Notes under the pieces: generated by a model
What the model was told of the DNA's origin: nothing
Database searches by the model: none
Seen by the model: the letters and a program-made list of their open reading frames with translations, nothing else
DNA from: Malania oleifera
Lineage: Eukaryota > Streptophyta > Magnoliopsida > Santalales > Ximeniaceae
Direction: 5' to 3'
Assembly (NCBI RefSeq): GCF_029873635.1
Contig: NC_080417.1
Coordinates: 25,492,182-25,556,181 of the forward strand
DNA length: 64,000 bases
Made by a program: the position numbers and the translations under genes
Part shown: piece by piece, positions 33,043 through 45,300 of the stretch
How positions within the stretch are numbered: position 1 is the stretch's first letter
How the letters are laid out: every line of letters begins with the position of its first letter

Positions 33043-33707
33043 AAATGTGGTAACCCGGAATATATATATATATAAAAGGTTAAGGTAATAAGTATATATG
33101 TAAGGTTAAAGCAATAAGTATATATAGTGTTAATATAAAATAATATAACATTATTATGTTAAGTTAGTGGAGGGCATTGAAGATTTCAATTCGAAATTTC
33201 TTTTCCAATTCTACAACCTTCTGGAGTTGGCCACCCTAATTAGATTTCCTGAGGTCTGCAATCGTGAGCCATTTCCTTCTCTCTCCTCATGCTCTCCCAC
33301 TCTCTCTCTCTAGATTTCTCCTTCATCTATAAGCCAAATCAATGATTGGAAATCACCACGATCATCTAGGAGCATTTCTCTACAAGTCTAGCAGAGTAGA
33401 TATTTGAATTAGGCTTTCCAGACACCACTCCAAGGTTAGAGTAAGATTTAGGGAATTAAGCAAATTTGATGTTTTTAGGAGTTTAATCATTTATTTGGAG
33501 TTTGTGGGCGTAGGAAATGTTAAAATAATATTTTACCAGAAGTTGAGTTGATTAAATTAGGATTTATGAATTCAAGATTCGTGTGAGTGCCGCAGGTACA
33601 ATTTTGGGATCCTTGTAGGTGTAGCTTCAGGAAACTAGGTAAGGGAAATAGATTAAGCCAGTTGTTTTGTAAATTATGCCGGTTAAAATGGAAATTATAT
33701 GTGTATG

Positions 33708-35799
33708 TGTAACGACTTGCTTAATTTACTACATAATCAATCACATTAAATGCCCTGATACCAATAACTAATGATATTGCAAAGTCAACCCAAATCCGTA
33801 GGTAACGGGGACACACCTGTCATACACAACGAACACCTAAGCAGCAGTAAACATAATTTCATTCACCTAACCATAAAATACAATACTAGAGATACTTATA
33901 TTCCACTATATTTCTGTAGATGTATATATACAATCTTCAAAACACCAAAAGCTAGATAAAATTAGGATCTTACATAAGAAACCTACTGACCCTAATTCAA
34001 AAACTCACCTTCCTAGTGGGGTAGTAAAATCTGCCTCTATTAGTGTAGAGCTTGGTTTACCTGTTTGTCTGGGTTTCCTGAAATGGTTTAAGCTGGGGTG
34101 AGATACTTCACAATAAGGGAAGTAAACTAAATACAGTTATGTGATAACATGAATATTTTCGTACTATAATAAATATACAGTACATATTACATACCTGAAA
34201 ACACTGATAATATCATAACTAAATAAACATACAATTTCATAGTTATACTAAATCATACTAAATCTCACTATTCATAAAATCATCTGATATAACTAGTAGT
34301 ACTGAAATATACCCAGAATGAATAGCTAGTTGATGTCATGTATTATCCCCTATGACGAGTTGTACAGCCCAAAGGTGGGACCCGACAATGGCTGATCGAC
34401 CACTGCCAAGTAAAAAATATCTGTAAGTACGATGGACCCGTTACACCCTGGTCCGGACTGTCAAGTGGTTGTCTACAACTCTATATTAAAAGTCACATCG
34501 ACTATCCATCTCCCACCCCCTCTATTGGCAGGGGTAGTTAGCACAAGTCTGAACTGAACTGAACTGTATAGCTACGGTACCATGCTCCTGAAAACTGATC
34601 TGAACTATCATTCGGGTTCTGATAACATATAGTACATAATCATATACTATTTTAACATAAATAGATTGATAACATTTTCTGAATTCTGTCATAACATAAA
34701 TAATCACGACTTTGCGCTGGATATATGCATAACTGCAGCCTTGTGCTGGCTATCAATCACGGCCTTGCTCTGAACATAACATAGATACTGAATTGAGCAT
34801 ATGTACTGTTTATCATGTATTCTGAAACCATAATTTCCTGTTTTATCATGTTATTCCTAAAAATAACTACAAACATGCTTTTTATGTAAATATGACTTAA
34901 CATAATACAATATACGTGAAATAATATTCATGCCGCACAAATTGAATAAAATCATGAATTTTGTTCTAAAATCACATTTCCTGACATTTTACACTAAAAG
35001 CATATTTTTGTGTAACAATAGTATTTTCTCAAATATACACATACATAATACATGCTTTTTGAAAATTAATCTGCTATTAAATAATAATAATTTTCATAAA
35101 AAATTATTACTTTAGTTTACTCCCTTGCCTGACTACTAGAAAGCCTCTAAAATGACTAGTCCTGCATCTGTAGGGTTCCTCGCTCAACACCCTGAAAACA
35201 ACATTGCCTCAAACAAAACTTCAGTATTTCTTCAAATGCTACATTTTCTACAATTGTATGAAAGTCAAATACTCAACATAAAGTCTTACCCTAAACTTGA
35301 GATGGAGTCGAAGTTAGCCCCATCAACGATCTACTCCAGCAGACTTGAAGAGAATTTCCCTAGGAGTAGCGTGGCGGCTTCGGATCGTTGATCCGACAAA
35401 GAATGGACCCAAAATCTTAGAGAGAAGGAAGGAAAACCGAAGTGGAGGGAGGGAGGGAGAGAGAGAGAGAGAGGTTCTTTGCGTAAATTTTGCTGTGAAA
35501 ATCGAGTTTAGGCTATTTATACACCTGCACTCGTCAACGAGACACGTCACCTCGTTGACGAGGCCATGAAGAGAGTTTGTTGACGAATGCTTATTCCTCG
35601 TCGATGAAATTCAGAACCGAGAATAGCCCCTCGGTAACTTCTCACCGACGAGACGCGTGTCCACATCGACGATCCCATCAAGTGTGTTCGTCGATGAACG
35701 TGTTGCGTTTGTCGACGAGACCCTATTGAATTCTAAGTTACAATTTCTTTTCTCTCCTCCTCCTATTATTTAATTAATATAATTCACCGGGTCTCTACA
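33708..35799 (-). mobile_element. Solo LTR, Tekay-like Gypsy
   Basis: The termini are TGTAGAGACCCGG and GTCGTTACA on the minus strand, with a perfect GTATG duplication at 33703-33707 and 35800-35804. It has a TATAAATA box at 35514-35521 (minus) and a GTCGACGAG motif array immediately upstream of it. A GGTATCAGGGCA stretch near the end is at the same place as GGTATCAGAGAC in the LTR at 51889. No interior remains. Confidence 0.85.
35527..35722 (-). promoter_or_regulatory. U3 motif array, CTCGTCGACGAG type
   Basis: About nine copies of the palindromic CTCGTCGACGAG family (GTCAACGAG, CGTTGACGAG, CGTCGATGAA, CGTCGACGAG and others) lie within 200 bases and end within ten bases of the TATA box. Most variants are C-to-T or G-to-A changes. 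Confidence 0.6.
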
Positions 35800-36049
35800 G
35801 TATGTATATGATTATCATGCAAGTTTTGAAAGCCAATCGTTTAAACTGAGGTTTTTGAGCCTAGGGTTGTGTTAATAGTTATTATTTTAAAAAATGAACC
35901 GATTAAAGTAAAGAAAAAGGCAACAGGATTTAAGTAATGGGTTCTGTGGATAATTTGACTGGTTGAAAAGATTAGTTGGAATTGTTTTACATTTTATAAA
36001 ATTGGTTAAGGTGAGTAGGGTTAATTATCTCTGTTTTTCTTACTAACAC

Positions 36050-36640
36050 TTGAAAGTGAAGTAGTGATCCCAAGAGAGGGGGGGGGGGGGGTGAATTGGG
36101 CTATTAAAAAATTTTAGATTCCTTTTATGAATTCGTGAAATTATTGTTTTATTAAACACACAACTTTGCTAACTTAAACAATTTACACACCAAAACCAAA
36201 CACACCACAAATTAATGAAACTTAAACAACCAATCAATCACAAATTGAAGATCTTTATGGAATTCAGCTCGTGCTTAGTAAGCAGCCCTACAAGTAATTT
36301 GCAAACCCCATTTTTTAATGAAATTTATTGCACTCTCTTAATTAAGATTTCCACAAATTAACCAATGTACTCCCTTGTGAGTTTCTACAAACGGTTAATT
36401 GAAACGTACTTTCTTTGCATTAAGAGTCTTCTTATTGATTTAGCGTTGATCCCTGTAGCCTACACTTAGCATACACAACAATATATAAAGTGCTGAAATT
36501 TAAAAAGTAGGGTAAGAAGAACATCATAATTTTATGAGGTTCGGCTTATCCCTAGCCTACATCCTCGCTTTTAGCCAATACCACCAAAGGATTCCACTAG
36601 AAACGCTCCTTTTTGAGCATATAATTAATAAAAAATAGAT
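36050..36640 (-). mobile_element. SIRE-like Copia LTR fragment (U5 end)
   Basis: On the minus strand the end reads AATTCACCCCCCC...CTCTCTTGGGATC, the U5 block of the SIRE-like LTRs here. Further upstream is GCGAGGATGTAGGCTAGGG ATAAGCCGAAC, matching GCGAGGACGTAGGCTGGAG TAAGCCGAAC at about 59374. The U3 part is missing. Confidence 0.55.
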
Positions 36641-37076
36641 GATACGAATAAGTTTATTGAAGTCGTTTTAAAAATGTTTGGTCTCCTTGTGAAAAAGGAG
36701 CTGCTAGAAAGAAAAAGTTAGATTTGAGTATTTGATAAAAAAAGTTGTAAGGTGTTTAAAAGTATATAATAACTAAAATGAATATGGTCTTTTTAGGAAA
36801 TATAATTAATACATTGACCGTTCTATAGTGTTAGAAAAAATTAAGGATAACAATAGAAAATATAATTTGTTGGTGAAAAAAATTAGCTTTTGACTTTTCA
36901 AGTTTTAATTTTGTAACTTCTAAAAAACTAAAAGTTGATTTTTAGAAATTAGAAAAACTATACCAAAAGTTAGACCTACCTTTATCTTTTAAAAAGGACA
37001 AGATAAAAGAAGGGGATCAAACTTACCCTAAACAACTTAAATGTTTACCGTATTATTTATGAATTAATATATTATA

Positions 37077-37130
<54 letters not shown>

Positions 37131-37321
37131 TGAAACGCTCACTTGAGCCATCCCTATTAATTTTCTTTGGTTTAGTAAATGAGTTTTAAAGTTAAATTTA
37201 TGTTAAATTTTTTTAATAAGTAGGTGTGAATATTTTTTTGTAATGTTATTGTTATAAGTATGCCCCTCTGAAAAAAAATTTGTTTTCAACATAAATTGTA
37301 GGGTTTTGTCTTTCCTGGCCA
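36641..37321. other. AT-rich spacer with (AT)n microsatellite
   Basis: There is a long uninterrupted (AT)n run at about 37080-37125. No gene was recognised. Confidence 0.6.
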
Positions 37322-37840
37322 ATGTCTCTGCGAACGAAGCCTCGGGCTGCCTTAAAGCACGATGACTCGCCACGATGCGCAGCCAAGTGACAGAGGGTCT
37401 ACGACCTGCCAAGGGGAGAGTCTTCTTCTAGGGGTCGAGCGGCACTGAGTGAGCACGAAAGAATTTCAGATAAGATGAGAGCACAAAGGGTGACTTTTGA
37501 GGATGTGTAACTGCCTTTGGCATGTTCTGCTCCGTCACCCATTAGAGAGCAATCCCCGAATGTCACCCCAGGGCTTACAGAGGACATGCCCGCTCATCCG
37601 GTGCTATTCCACATGATTAGGCTGACCATGCTATAAGATTTTGAGGCCCCGCCTCTGGCGGACATTCCTAACGAGTTGGCATCACATCGTATCCTCAAGC
37701 CACACCAACCACCACCCTCCCCTCTTACCCCTGAATTTCATCGTCTTTTGGAGGAACTGGCACGGGGTTTAGACACCTCTAGAGCAGTAGCCACCTCGCC
37801 TTGCTCAGCTAGTTCCAATTCTTATTCGAACTCTGATTAG
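37322..37840 (+). pseudogene. Unidentified decayed open frame in a GC-rich island
   Basis: One frame of 173 codons from ATG 37322 to TAG 37838 stays open except for three stops (TGA 37388, TAA 37508, TAA 37634). It is clearly richer in G+C than the flanks. It encodes a basic start (MSLRTKPRAALKHDD), then segments such as RGRAALSEHERISDKMRAQR and HRILKPHQPPPSPLTPEFHR, and ends LEELARGLDTSRAVATSPCS followed by a Ser/Asn-rich tail. A T-rich 3' flank follows. I do not recognise the family. It may be an extra open frame of the CACTA element that lies next to it, or a relic of another element. Confidence 0.45.
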
Positions 37841-38909
37841 GATTGACTAGATGCTTGAGACTTTTTATGCGCTTTCTCTTTTGTTTATGTACTGTGCTCA
37901 TGCACCATTTGCTTTTATTTTATTTTATTTATTTATTCCTATATTTTGTTTTACTATGCTTTTGAATGGTTGTACCCGTGCTTCGATGTTTTTATCTACA
38001 TTGTATTACCTTTGAAATTAACGAAAATACATGGTGCTTTTAGTTTCTACCCGTATTTTGTGCTTCACTATATCATTACATTTTTCTGATTATTTCTAGG
38101 ATTTATGTGGATGTTACTTACATAGATAAAGTAGGCAGATAAGTGTTCACTTTTTTTATCCTTCTTGCGCATTCATTTGAGATTGTACATGGTTAGAAAA
38201 TCTTTAAAACAACAATGTATAAAACACAGTGAAAGGCAAGAACTAATTGTCATATGAAGTACACTGCCAAATTAATTACTGTCATTTCTTGTATTCATTG
38301 AAACTTAAACCCGTTCAAGAATAATTATTATACATTCATGTTTCATCGTACATGTGAGACAAAAACAATTATTGAAATTCAATTGATTATTAGTTATACT
38401 ATGTTGACTAATAATCAATTGAACATATTAATTATTTGTTTCACTTACGATTAGTAATGTTTTTATTTCTACCATTCTTGGATTGTCCAATGTGAACAGT
38501 TTAGGAAGTTGTATTTACATTGTTGTCATCATTCACGTTTTGTCAATTGTCATTATATATTTCGAGCGTGTATCTACTTGTGTTCTCTGGGTACATAGTG
38601 GGGTATCGTGACAATTTGTTAGTGATGGAAAATTAGTAACATGTTCACTTCCCCCATCTCGTGTACTTGGAAAACTATGGGGAGATGCTGCAGAAATTTA
38701 TAATGACTATGACGAAGGAATTTGAGCGATTGATCGCAATGTAAATGCAACATTCCTGAATGAGATGAGATCCGTACCCTTTAGATGGAAGGTGGTTGAT
38801 TATATATAGGATACACAATGCATGCTAGTCACAACTATTGCTCCAGTCATTGAGAATGTAATTAACACTATTTACTTGAACATGTTATAAGGTAATTAAT
38901 GAACATGGA
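37841..38909. other. Region upstream of the CACTA transposase gene
   Basis: No coding motif was seen. It holds a foldback at 38316-38480. It also holds a block at about 38817-38860 (GCATGCTAGTCACAACTATTG, then CATTGA) that recurs at about 48768-48800, on the far side of the transposase genes. Bases 38905-38909 (ATGGA) are the left target duplication of the solo LTR. Confidence 0.5.
38316..38480. repeat. Imperfect foldback
   Basis: The inner arms are nearly perfect: ATTCAATTGATTATTAGT is followed after about 12 bases by ACTAATAATCAATTGAA. Outer arms of lower similarity extend to CAAGAAT...ATTCTTG, each about 75 bases in all. It could be a small MITE or a hairpin RNA source. Confidence 0.6.
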
Positions 38910-38939
38910 TGTAGACACCCTATTTTTATTCGGACTAAA

Positions 38940-38976
38940 ATTTATCATTATTATCATTACTATACTATTATTATTA

Positions 38977-39020
<44 letters not shown>

Positions 39021-39157
39021 TATATTATTATTATTATTATTACTTTACTATTATTATTTCTCTTTATTATTATTATTAGTATTGACATTATTTTTAAATA
39101 TTAATATTACATTACTATTATTATTATTAATAATATATTATTATTATTATTATTACC

Positions 39158-39215
<58 letters not shown>
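38940..39215. repeat. Long interrupted (ATT)n microsatellite
   Basis: Almost 280 bases of ATT/TTA units with a few interruptions. The open frame across it is a low-complexity artefact. Confidence 0.9.
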
Positions 39216-39218
<3 letters not shown>

Positions 39219-39474
39219 AAAAGTACAAAAAATAAAAAATAAAAAAGGAAAAAAGAAAAGCAGGGGAGGCTAAGGTTTTTCAAAATTTCTTTATAAAAGA
39301 AGGGGCTCGCACAGGAAGGTGGGAAGCAACTACAAATCCCATCTTTTAGACCTGCAACACTCCCTCTCTGCCCTCTTTCTCTTTCACGCACACAGCCGCC
39401 ACAACCCCATCTTTCCAGCCTCCACTTCTACCTCACGACCTCACTTGCAACCAGACCCGCAGCACTTCCTCTCT

Positions 39475-40394
39475 CAGGGTCGGCTCTTCATAATATGAGA
39501 CCCTAGGTGAATGATTTAATCAAAGACCCTTAATATTTTGTTTAATTTTTATTTTTATTTAAAATTAATTTTTCTAGTGTTTTGAAATGCAAAAATAAAT
39601 TTATCAAAAGCTCCCTTTTGAGAGGACACTAATTCTTCTTCTTCTTATTTTTTTCTTTCTTCATTTTTCATATCCGGATTCATATTTTCTCGTTGACATA
39701 ATTAAATTTCAAAATTAACACTAAATATAAATTGACAAATTATGTAAACAAATAAAAATAAATTTAATAAATCTATTGAAATAATATATTGAAACAATAT
39801 AATCTGATTATTATTATTATTATTATTGTAAATCGATCGACAAGCAAGACTTTAGAGATATCGGATTCTTATCGGATACAACGCTCTAACCTCAAAACTT
39901 TCAAAATCTAAGAAAAAATAGAAAAAAAAATTCAGAGTGAAAATAATAGTAAAATAATGTACAAACATTAAAATCAAAATTAGGATTGATGAAAATTACA
40001 GAGAATCAGAGGCTTGAAGATGATGAACACAAGAGTTGGAGCAAAAATCATAGAGAAACCAAGACATGAGAGTGAGAGTGTGAGAGATGAAAAGATTTTT
40101 TTAGAAAAGCTAAGAGAGAGAAATAAGAACAATAGATAGTTAGAAATATAATAAAGTTATTAGTTGAAAAGTCAATGAGACTTGAAAAAAAAAAAAGAAT
40201 TAAATTGCATTTATTTGTTAGTTGAGAAGTTAATGCATGAGAAAAGAGCATAATAAATAATATTAACATTATTTAATTAAAAAAAATTTAAGACTCCAAA
40301 AATATATTATTATATTAAAAAAAAAAATTTGGGTGCCCCAAAATTTTTGGGCCCTAGACGAATACCTCAATGGGTAAAGGATGAGCCGGCCCTG
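39475..40394. mobile_element. Non-autonomous hAT element
   Basis: The termini are CAGGGTCGGCTC and GAGCCGGCCCTG (11 of 12 bases complementary), a well-known plant hAT end. The flanking 8-base duplication TCCTCTCT (39467-39474) / CCCTCTCT (40395-40402) has one mismatch. The interior is AT-rich and encodes no transposase. It is nested in the C-rich zone of the solo LTR. Confidence 0.85.
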
Positions 40395-40402
40395 CCCTCT
40401 CT

Positions 40403-41756
40403 CTCTCACCTCTCTCACCATTCCCGTCTGCAACCTCCAGCCCTCACGGCCACTTGTACCGCTGGCAGCAACCATCCACACACGTACACCCTCCCTTATC
40501 GTTCTTGCCGTCACCGTCGCCCCCTCACCTTCGCTGCAGCAGACAGCAAACCATCAAGCTGCTCTAGCCCCTAAGCACAGACTCCGACGACAGGACTAGC
40601 TATCCAGCAACTCCTTCACCCTTCTCGCCGTCAAGACACCGCCGCTTTCTCCTGTCTGCCGCCGCTGTGCCCAACTCTCCGGTCATCTTCTCCAGCTCTG
40701 GCAGCGCACGGGATCATCACCGCTAACTGCCATCTCTACAATCACCTAACTCCGACCTGCTCCCCCCACGGCCACAGTCCGCTGGTAAGCTCCCTCTCTC
40801 TCTCTCTATCACAACACACACACGCACCCCCAGCAAACATCCACACACACACACACACACACGCCCCAACAAGCATGCAGACACACATACTTTACACATA
40901 CTGTTGCACTCATTACACACACACACTCAGCACACACACACTGACTTTCTTTTTATTTTATTATTACTAAGTTTTATTTTAAATTGCAATACTTGTTTTA
41001 GGTATAGTCATGGTTATATTTTGTTGCAGTCATTATAAGATACTAATTGAGTTATCATTATGGTTGCGGGATTTTTGTTGAGGATTATTTCATTGTTTAA
41101 AGGGCAAATTACATTAGTTGTACATATTAAATACTTACTATTTTGTGGTTTGTATTTTGATGCTTGATCTTCATGTTTAGGTTCTTGTTTGTTATTTTTG
41201 TATCATTTTGGAATTTTTAATATTGTTACATTTGTTCTAAAAGATTTTTTTCTCCAAGTTCATATTTTTGGTGTCGGCATTAATTGATCCGTGTTTATAG
41301 TTTAGGATTTTTCTATCTCTTGTATATTATTATTAGCCATATTTTTATTACGCCAATTGTATACCATTATTAGTAATATTACAATACTGATTGGATATTA
41401 TTATTATTAATATTATTATATAGATTAGATTAGTATTATTATCACATCTATCTTATTAGTATTAGTATTATGTTGCTTGCATATTATTATTAATATTATT
41501 GTTATAGGTGTTGTGATAGCATTAAAGTTATACCATTTGTACAAGATTATTGGTGATATTAGTACATTATTTGTAGAAATATTAATATATTAGTCGCACA
41601 TGGGTATTATATGGATTGTATTAGTATTAGCATTACATTATTTGCACATTATTATTGGTAATATTATTACATTGTTTGTGTATTATTATTAGAAACATAA
41701 GTATATTATTTGTACACTACTATCAATATTATTGAAATATTATTGTAATTTTCATT

Positions 41757-41787
<31 letters not shown>

Positions 41788-42349
41788 TTATTATCATCAT
41801 TATTATTCTCTTTTAAAGTATACGTATATTCGATTGTGTTATTTTAGTATTCGTATTAGCTTGTCATTATTTTAGTATTATTATATTTTTGTTATTAAGT
41901 ATTTTCAATTTTATCCCCATGATTTCAAAAGGGGTATGAGCTTTCGGACTTCACGTACCTTTAGTTCTAAGGGAATGTATGTATATTACGTATATTTTTG
42001 TATGATTTATTTATTTATCTATTTATTTTGTATGTGTATTGGTAAATTCACAAAAAGGAGTAACCTAAAAGATTTGTTAAATTTACTTAGAGATAATTTC
42101 ATAATTAATTAGGTGTCATTTATAAGAATGGGCGCGTAGGGGGTGCTCGTACCTTCCCCTCACATAACCGAACTCCCGACCCCAGATTTGGTAACACAGA
42201 CCAATTCTACCCTTAACTGGGTAGTAATTAAGTGTTCTAACCACACCAAAAGGTTAGTGGCAACTTCATTCCTATTTTCTCTTGAAAAATTTAAACCACA
42301 TTTTTTATTTCACCACCCCGGGGCACTCACGCTCCGGGACATCGTGACA
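40403..42349 (+). other. Right part of the solo LTR
   Basis: Bases 40403-40790 are strikingly C-rich on the + strand, with (TC)n and (CA)n tracts and a CTGGTAAGC donor-like site at about 40780. Bases 41340-41820 are dominated by TATTATT repeats. No protein motif was seen; the C-rich open frames are compositional. Confidence 0.6.
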
Positions 42350-45300
42350 ATGGATAAGAGTTGGATGAATGCTCGTGGTAGGTTTTTACCAGAATATGTG
42401 AAAGGGGTACATGACTTCATAGAGTTCGCACATTCTCATGTAGACAAAGCCAGTAGAATAAGGTGTCTTTGCAAGAAATGTCAAAACATAACATTCAAAC
42501 ACATTGATTTGGTTCATACATATTTATTAGACTTTGGAATAGAGAAAAGATACACAACTTAGGTATTCCATGGTGAAGATTACGCAATTCAAAGCGATGA
42601 TGATAACGATGAAGATGAGGGGGCAAATATAGTAGGTGGTGATACACGTTCGGAAGGGTTAATCGAAATGTTAGGTGACTTGTAAAGAGAGATTGGAGTG
42701 GACACAGATGATGTCAGTGTGTCACGTACTGGTGATGAATCTACTTCAGTAAGTACCATACCTTGCGATCCTAGTACGTTGAATCAACTCAGTAAATCAT
42801 TTGCTAATTTCGTAATGGATGCACGGGTGCCCCTATATCCAAACTGTAAAAAGTTCTCAAAATTAGAGTTTTTAATAAAGTTGCTTCATGCAAGGACAAT
42901 GCATGAGTTTTCTCAGAGTGCATTCAACATGCATTTAACCATCATTAAGGCAGCTTTGCTTGATGGTGAAACACTTACGAAGTCCTTTTATGAGGTGAAG
43001 ACATACATGCGTGAATTTGGTCTCGGTTACACTCTAATACATGCGTGTAGGTATGATTGTGCACTCTTTTATAGTGAACATGAAAATGCGAACGAGTGCC
43101 TTGAATGTGGTGAACTGAGATATATAAATAATCAGAAGAAGGGTAAAAAGATCCCCTAAAAATATTTGCGATATTTTTTATTAATCCTACGACTACAACG
43201 ATTGTACATGTGTAGAAAGATTGCTGCCGATATAAGATGGCATCAAGAGAAACGTCTTCAAGATGAAAACATCCTTAGCCATCTAGTGGACTCCGAAGCT
43301 TGGGCCGATTTTGATAAAATGCATCCGTGATTTGCTAGTGATCCTCGCAACATCAGACTTGAACTTGCTTTAAATGGGTTCAATCCTTTCAGTAACATGA
43401 ACAACCCGTATAGCATGTGGCCAGTTATGATGATGCTATACAATATGCCGCCATGGCGATGTATGAAAGAACCCTTCATTTATATGTCTCTGCTTATTCC
43501 TGAACCGAAAGCACCTGATGATGATATTGATGTGTACCTACGATCGTTAATTGACGAGTTGAAAGAATTGTGGGAAAAAGGAGTGGAGACATTCGATGTG
43601 GAAACTGGAACAACATTTCAGATGCATGTTGTAGTGTTGTGGACAATTAATGATTTCCCCGCTTATGGCAACCTTTCAAGTTGGAGCACAAAAGGTTACT
43701 TAGCATGCCTATTCTATAATAAGGATGCTGAGTCCTTATCCTTGAAGCATGGACACAAGTTATGCTTTATGTGTCATCATCATTTTCTACGACCTGGACA
43801 TCCTTGGAGGACTTGTGGCATCAAAAGCTTTAATGGAAAACCTGAACAAAGGTTGCAGCCAAAGTGACTAAGAGGGGAAGAGATATTAAACTAGCTCAGG
43901 TTGATCGGAAATGTGAAATTTGGGAAACCACCAACCAGCAGAAAAAGAAAATGTGCTGAGTGGGAGTTGAATTGGACAAAGAGAAGCATTTTCTTCGAGT
44001 TGCCATACTGGAAAGATCTTCCACTACGCCACAACTTGGATGTCATGCACATTGGAAAGAACATTTGTGAGAATGTCATTTGTACATTGCTGGATATAAA
44101 TGGGAAGACAAAGGACACCACAAATGCTCGTCGAGAAATGGAACATATGGGAATACGACCTTAGTTACACTTGTTTCATGAAGGGGACATACTTCTCATG
44201 CCATTAGCTTGTTACACATTTTTGAAGGATGAAAAGAATAAATTCTTTGAATGGTTGAAATCAGTGAAGTTCCCTAATGGATATGCATAAGACATAGCTC
44301 GATGCATAAACACGAAGGAAGGGAAGATGTTAGGAATGAAAAGTCATGACTGTCACGTCCTTCTACAATGAGTTCTACCCGTTTCCCTTTGTGTAGACTT
44401 GACCAGAGATGTTCGCTCGGTGCTGATTGAGCTGGAGATTCTTTTTCAACAATTGTGCTCCAAAAAATTGAGCGTAAACGTACTTGAACGGTTAGAGGAT
44501 AACATTGTGATGATACTATGCAAGCTAGCGAAAATAGTTTTGTCAGCTTTCTTCGATGTGATAGTCCACCTAACTGTCCATTTACCAAAGGAGGCCATAA
44601 TTGAAGGACACGTCCAATATTGTTGGATGTACCCTATTAAGAGGAAAATTATAAAGTCTTTCTATAATGGTCACATGATTTCCTCATTTTTTTTTTCTTT
44701 TTTGTGTCTACAAGTCAATAATGCTATGTAAAATGCACAAGTTCTTGTCCTCTTTGAAGGGGTATGTGCGTAATAAGGCACGACCGGAAGGTTCAATCAT
44801 TGAGGCACACATTGACAGTGAATGTCTTACATTTTCCTCAATTTATCTACATGATATTGACACAAGGTTCACTCGTGAGGAGCGAAATGCAGACGTTCAT
44901 GCTACTAATGATGAAGATGAAGAACCAAAAAGCTCTATATTTCGAGAAAATGTTCGGCTATTTGGTACACGGGTTTACAATTTCATTGATTTGGACAACC
45001 TACAATAGGCCCATTTTTACGTCCTTAATAATTGTGATGAAATTGTTCCATATATCAAGTTTGTGGTTCAAAACTCCTTACTTTGCATTGTATTTACATA
45101 TGCATATTTATATACTTACTTGACATTAACATGTACTATTGTTGCATATAGTGAACATAAAGCTGAACTTCTGGCCCAAAATGAAAGGAATGTTGACGAA
45201 AGACATAAAAATGAATTTGTCAATTGGTTTGGGAGTCGTGTAAGTAACAAATACTGCCTGAGTACGAAGAAATGTACATTTTCAGTATTGACGATTTACT

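Larger units (their letters stand above)
33043..36040 (+). mobile_element. Outer Tekay-like Gypsy LTR, split by a solo LTR
   Basis: It begins TGTGGTAACCCGG. Its later part (GGAAATCACCACGATCATC...TTTCTCTACA...AGATATTTGAATTAGG...) parallels the + strand LTR at 52300-52400 in order and wording. It is broken at 33708-35799 by a solo LTR of a related family. The right limit near 36040 is a guess, because sequence similarity fades. Confidence 0.4.
38910..42349 (+). mobile_element. Solo LTR of a large Gypsy-type element
   Basis: It begins TGTAGACACCC and ends ACATCGTGACA, with a perfect ATGGA duplication at 38905-38909 and 42350-42354. The start is typical of long plant Gypsy (Tat/Ogre group) LTRs, though this assignment is by eye. 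It contains a very long (ATT)n tract, a possible TATA box TTTATAAAA near 39290, a C-rich leader-like zone (40403-40790) and more ATT repeats at 41340-41800. A 920 bp hAT element is nested inside. The insertion point is the start codon of the CACTA transposase gene. Confidence 0.85.

Noticed and set aside
33755-33770. TGATACCA complement considered as a primer site of a full minus-strand element
   Set aside because: The GTATG duplications show that this lies inside a solo LTR; the equivalent GGTATCAGAG sequence is also inside the LTR at 53990.
38899-39273. A 124-codon frame of Leu/Tyr/Ile runs
   Set aside because: It is the translation of an (ATT)n microsatellite.
40269-40926. Open frames in the C-rich zone on both strands, which look like a Pro/Ser/His-rich protein
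   Set aside because: Low-complexity C-rich and (CA)n/(TC)n DNA inside a solo LTR, split by a hAT element and without a conserved domain.
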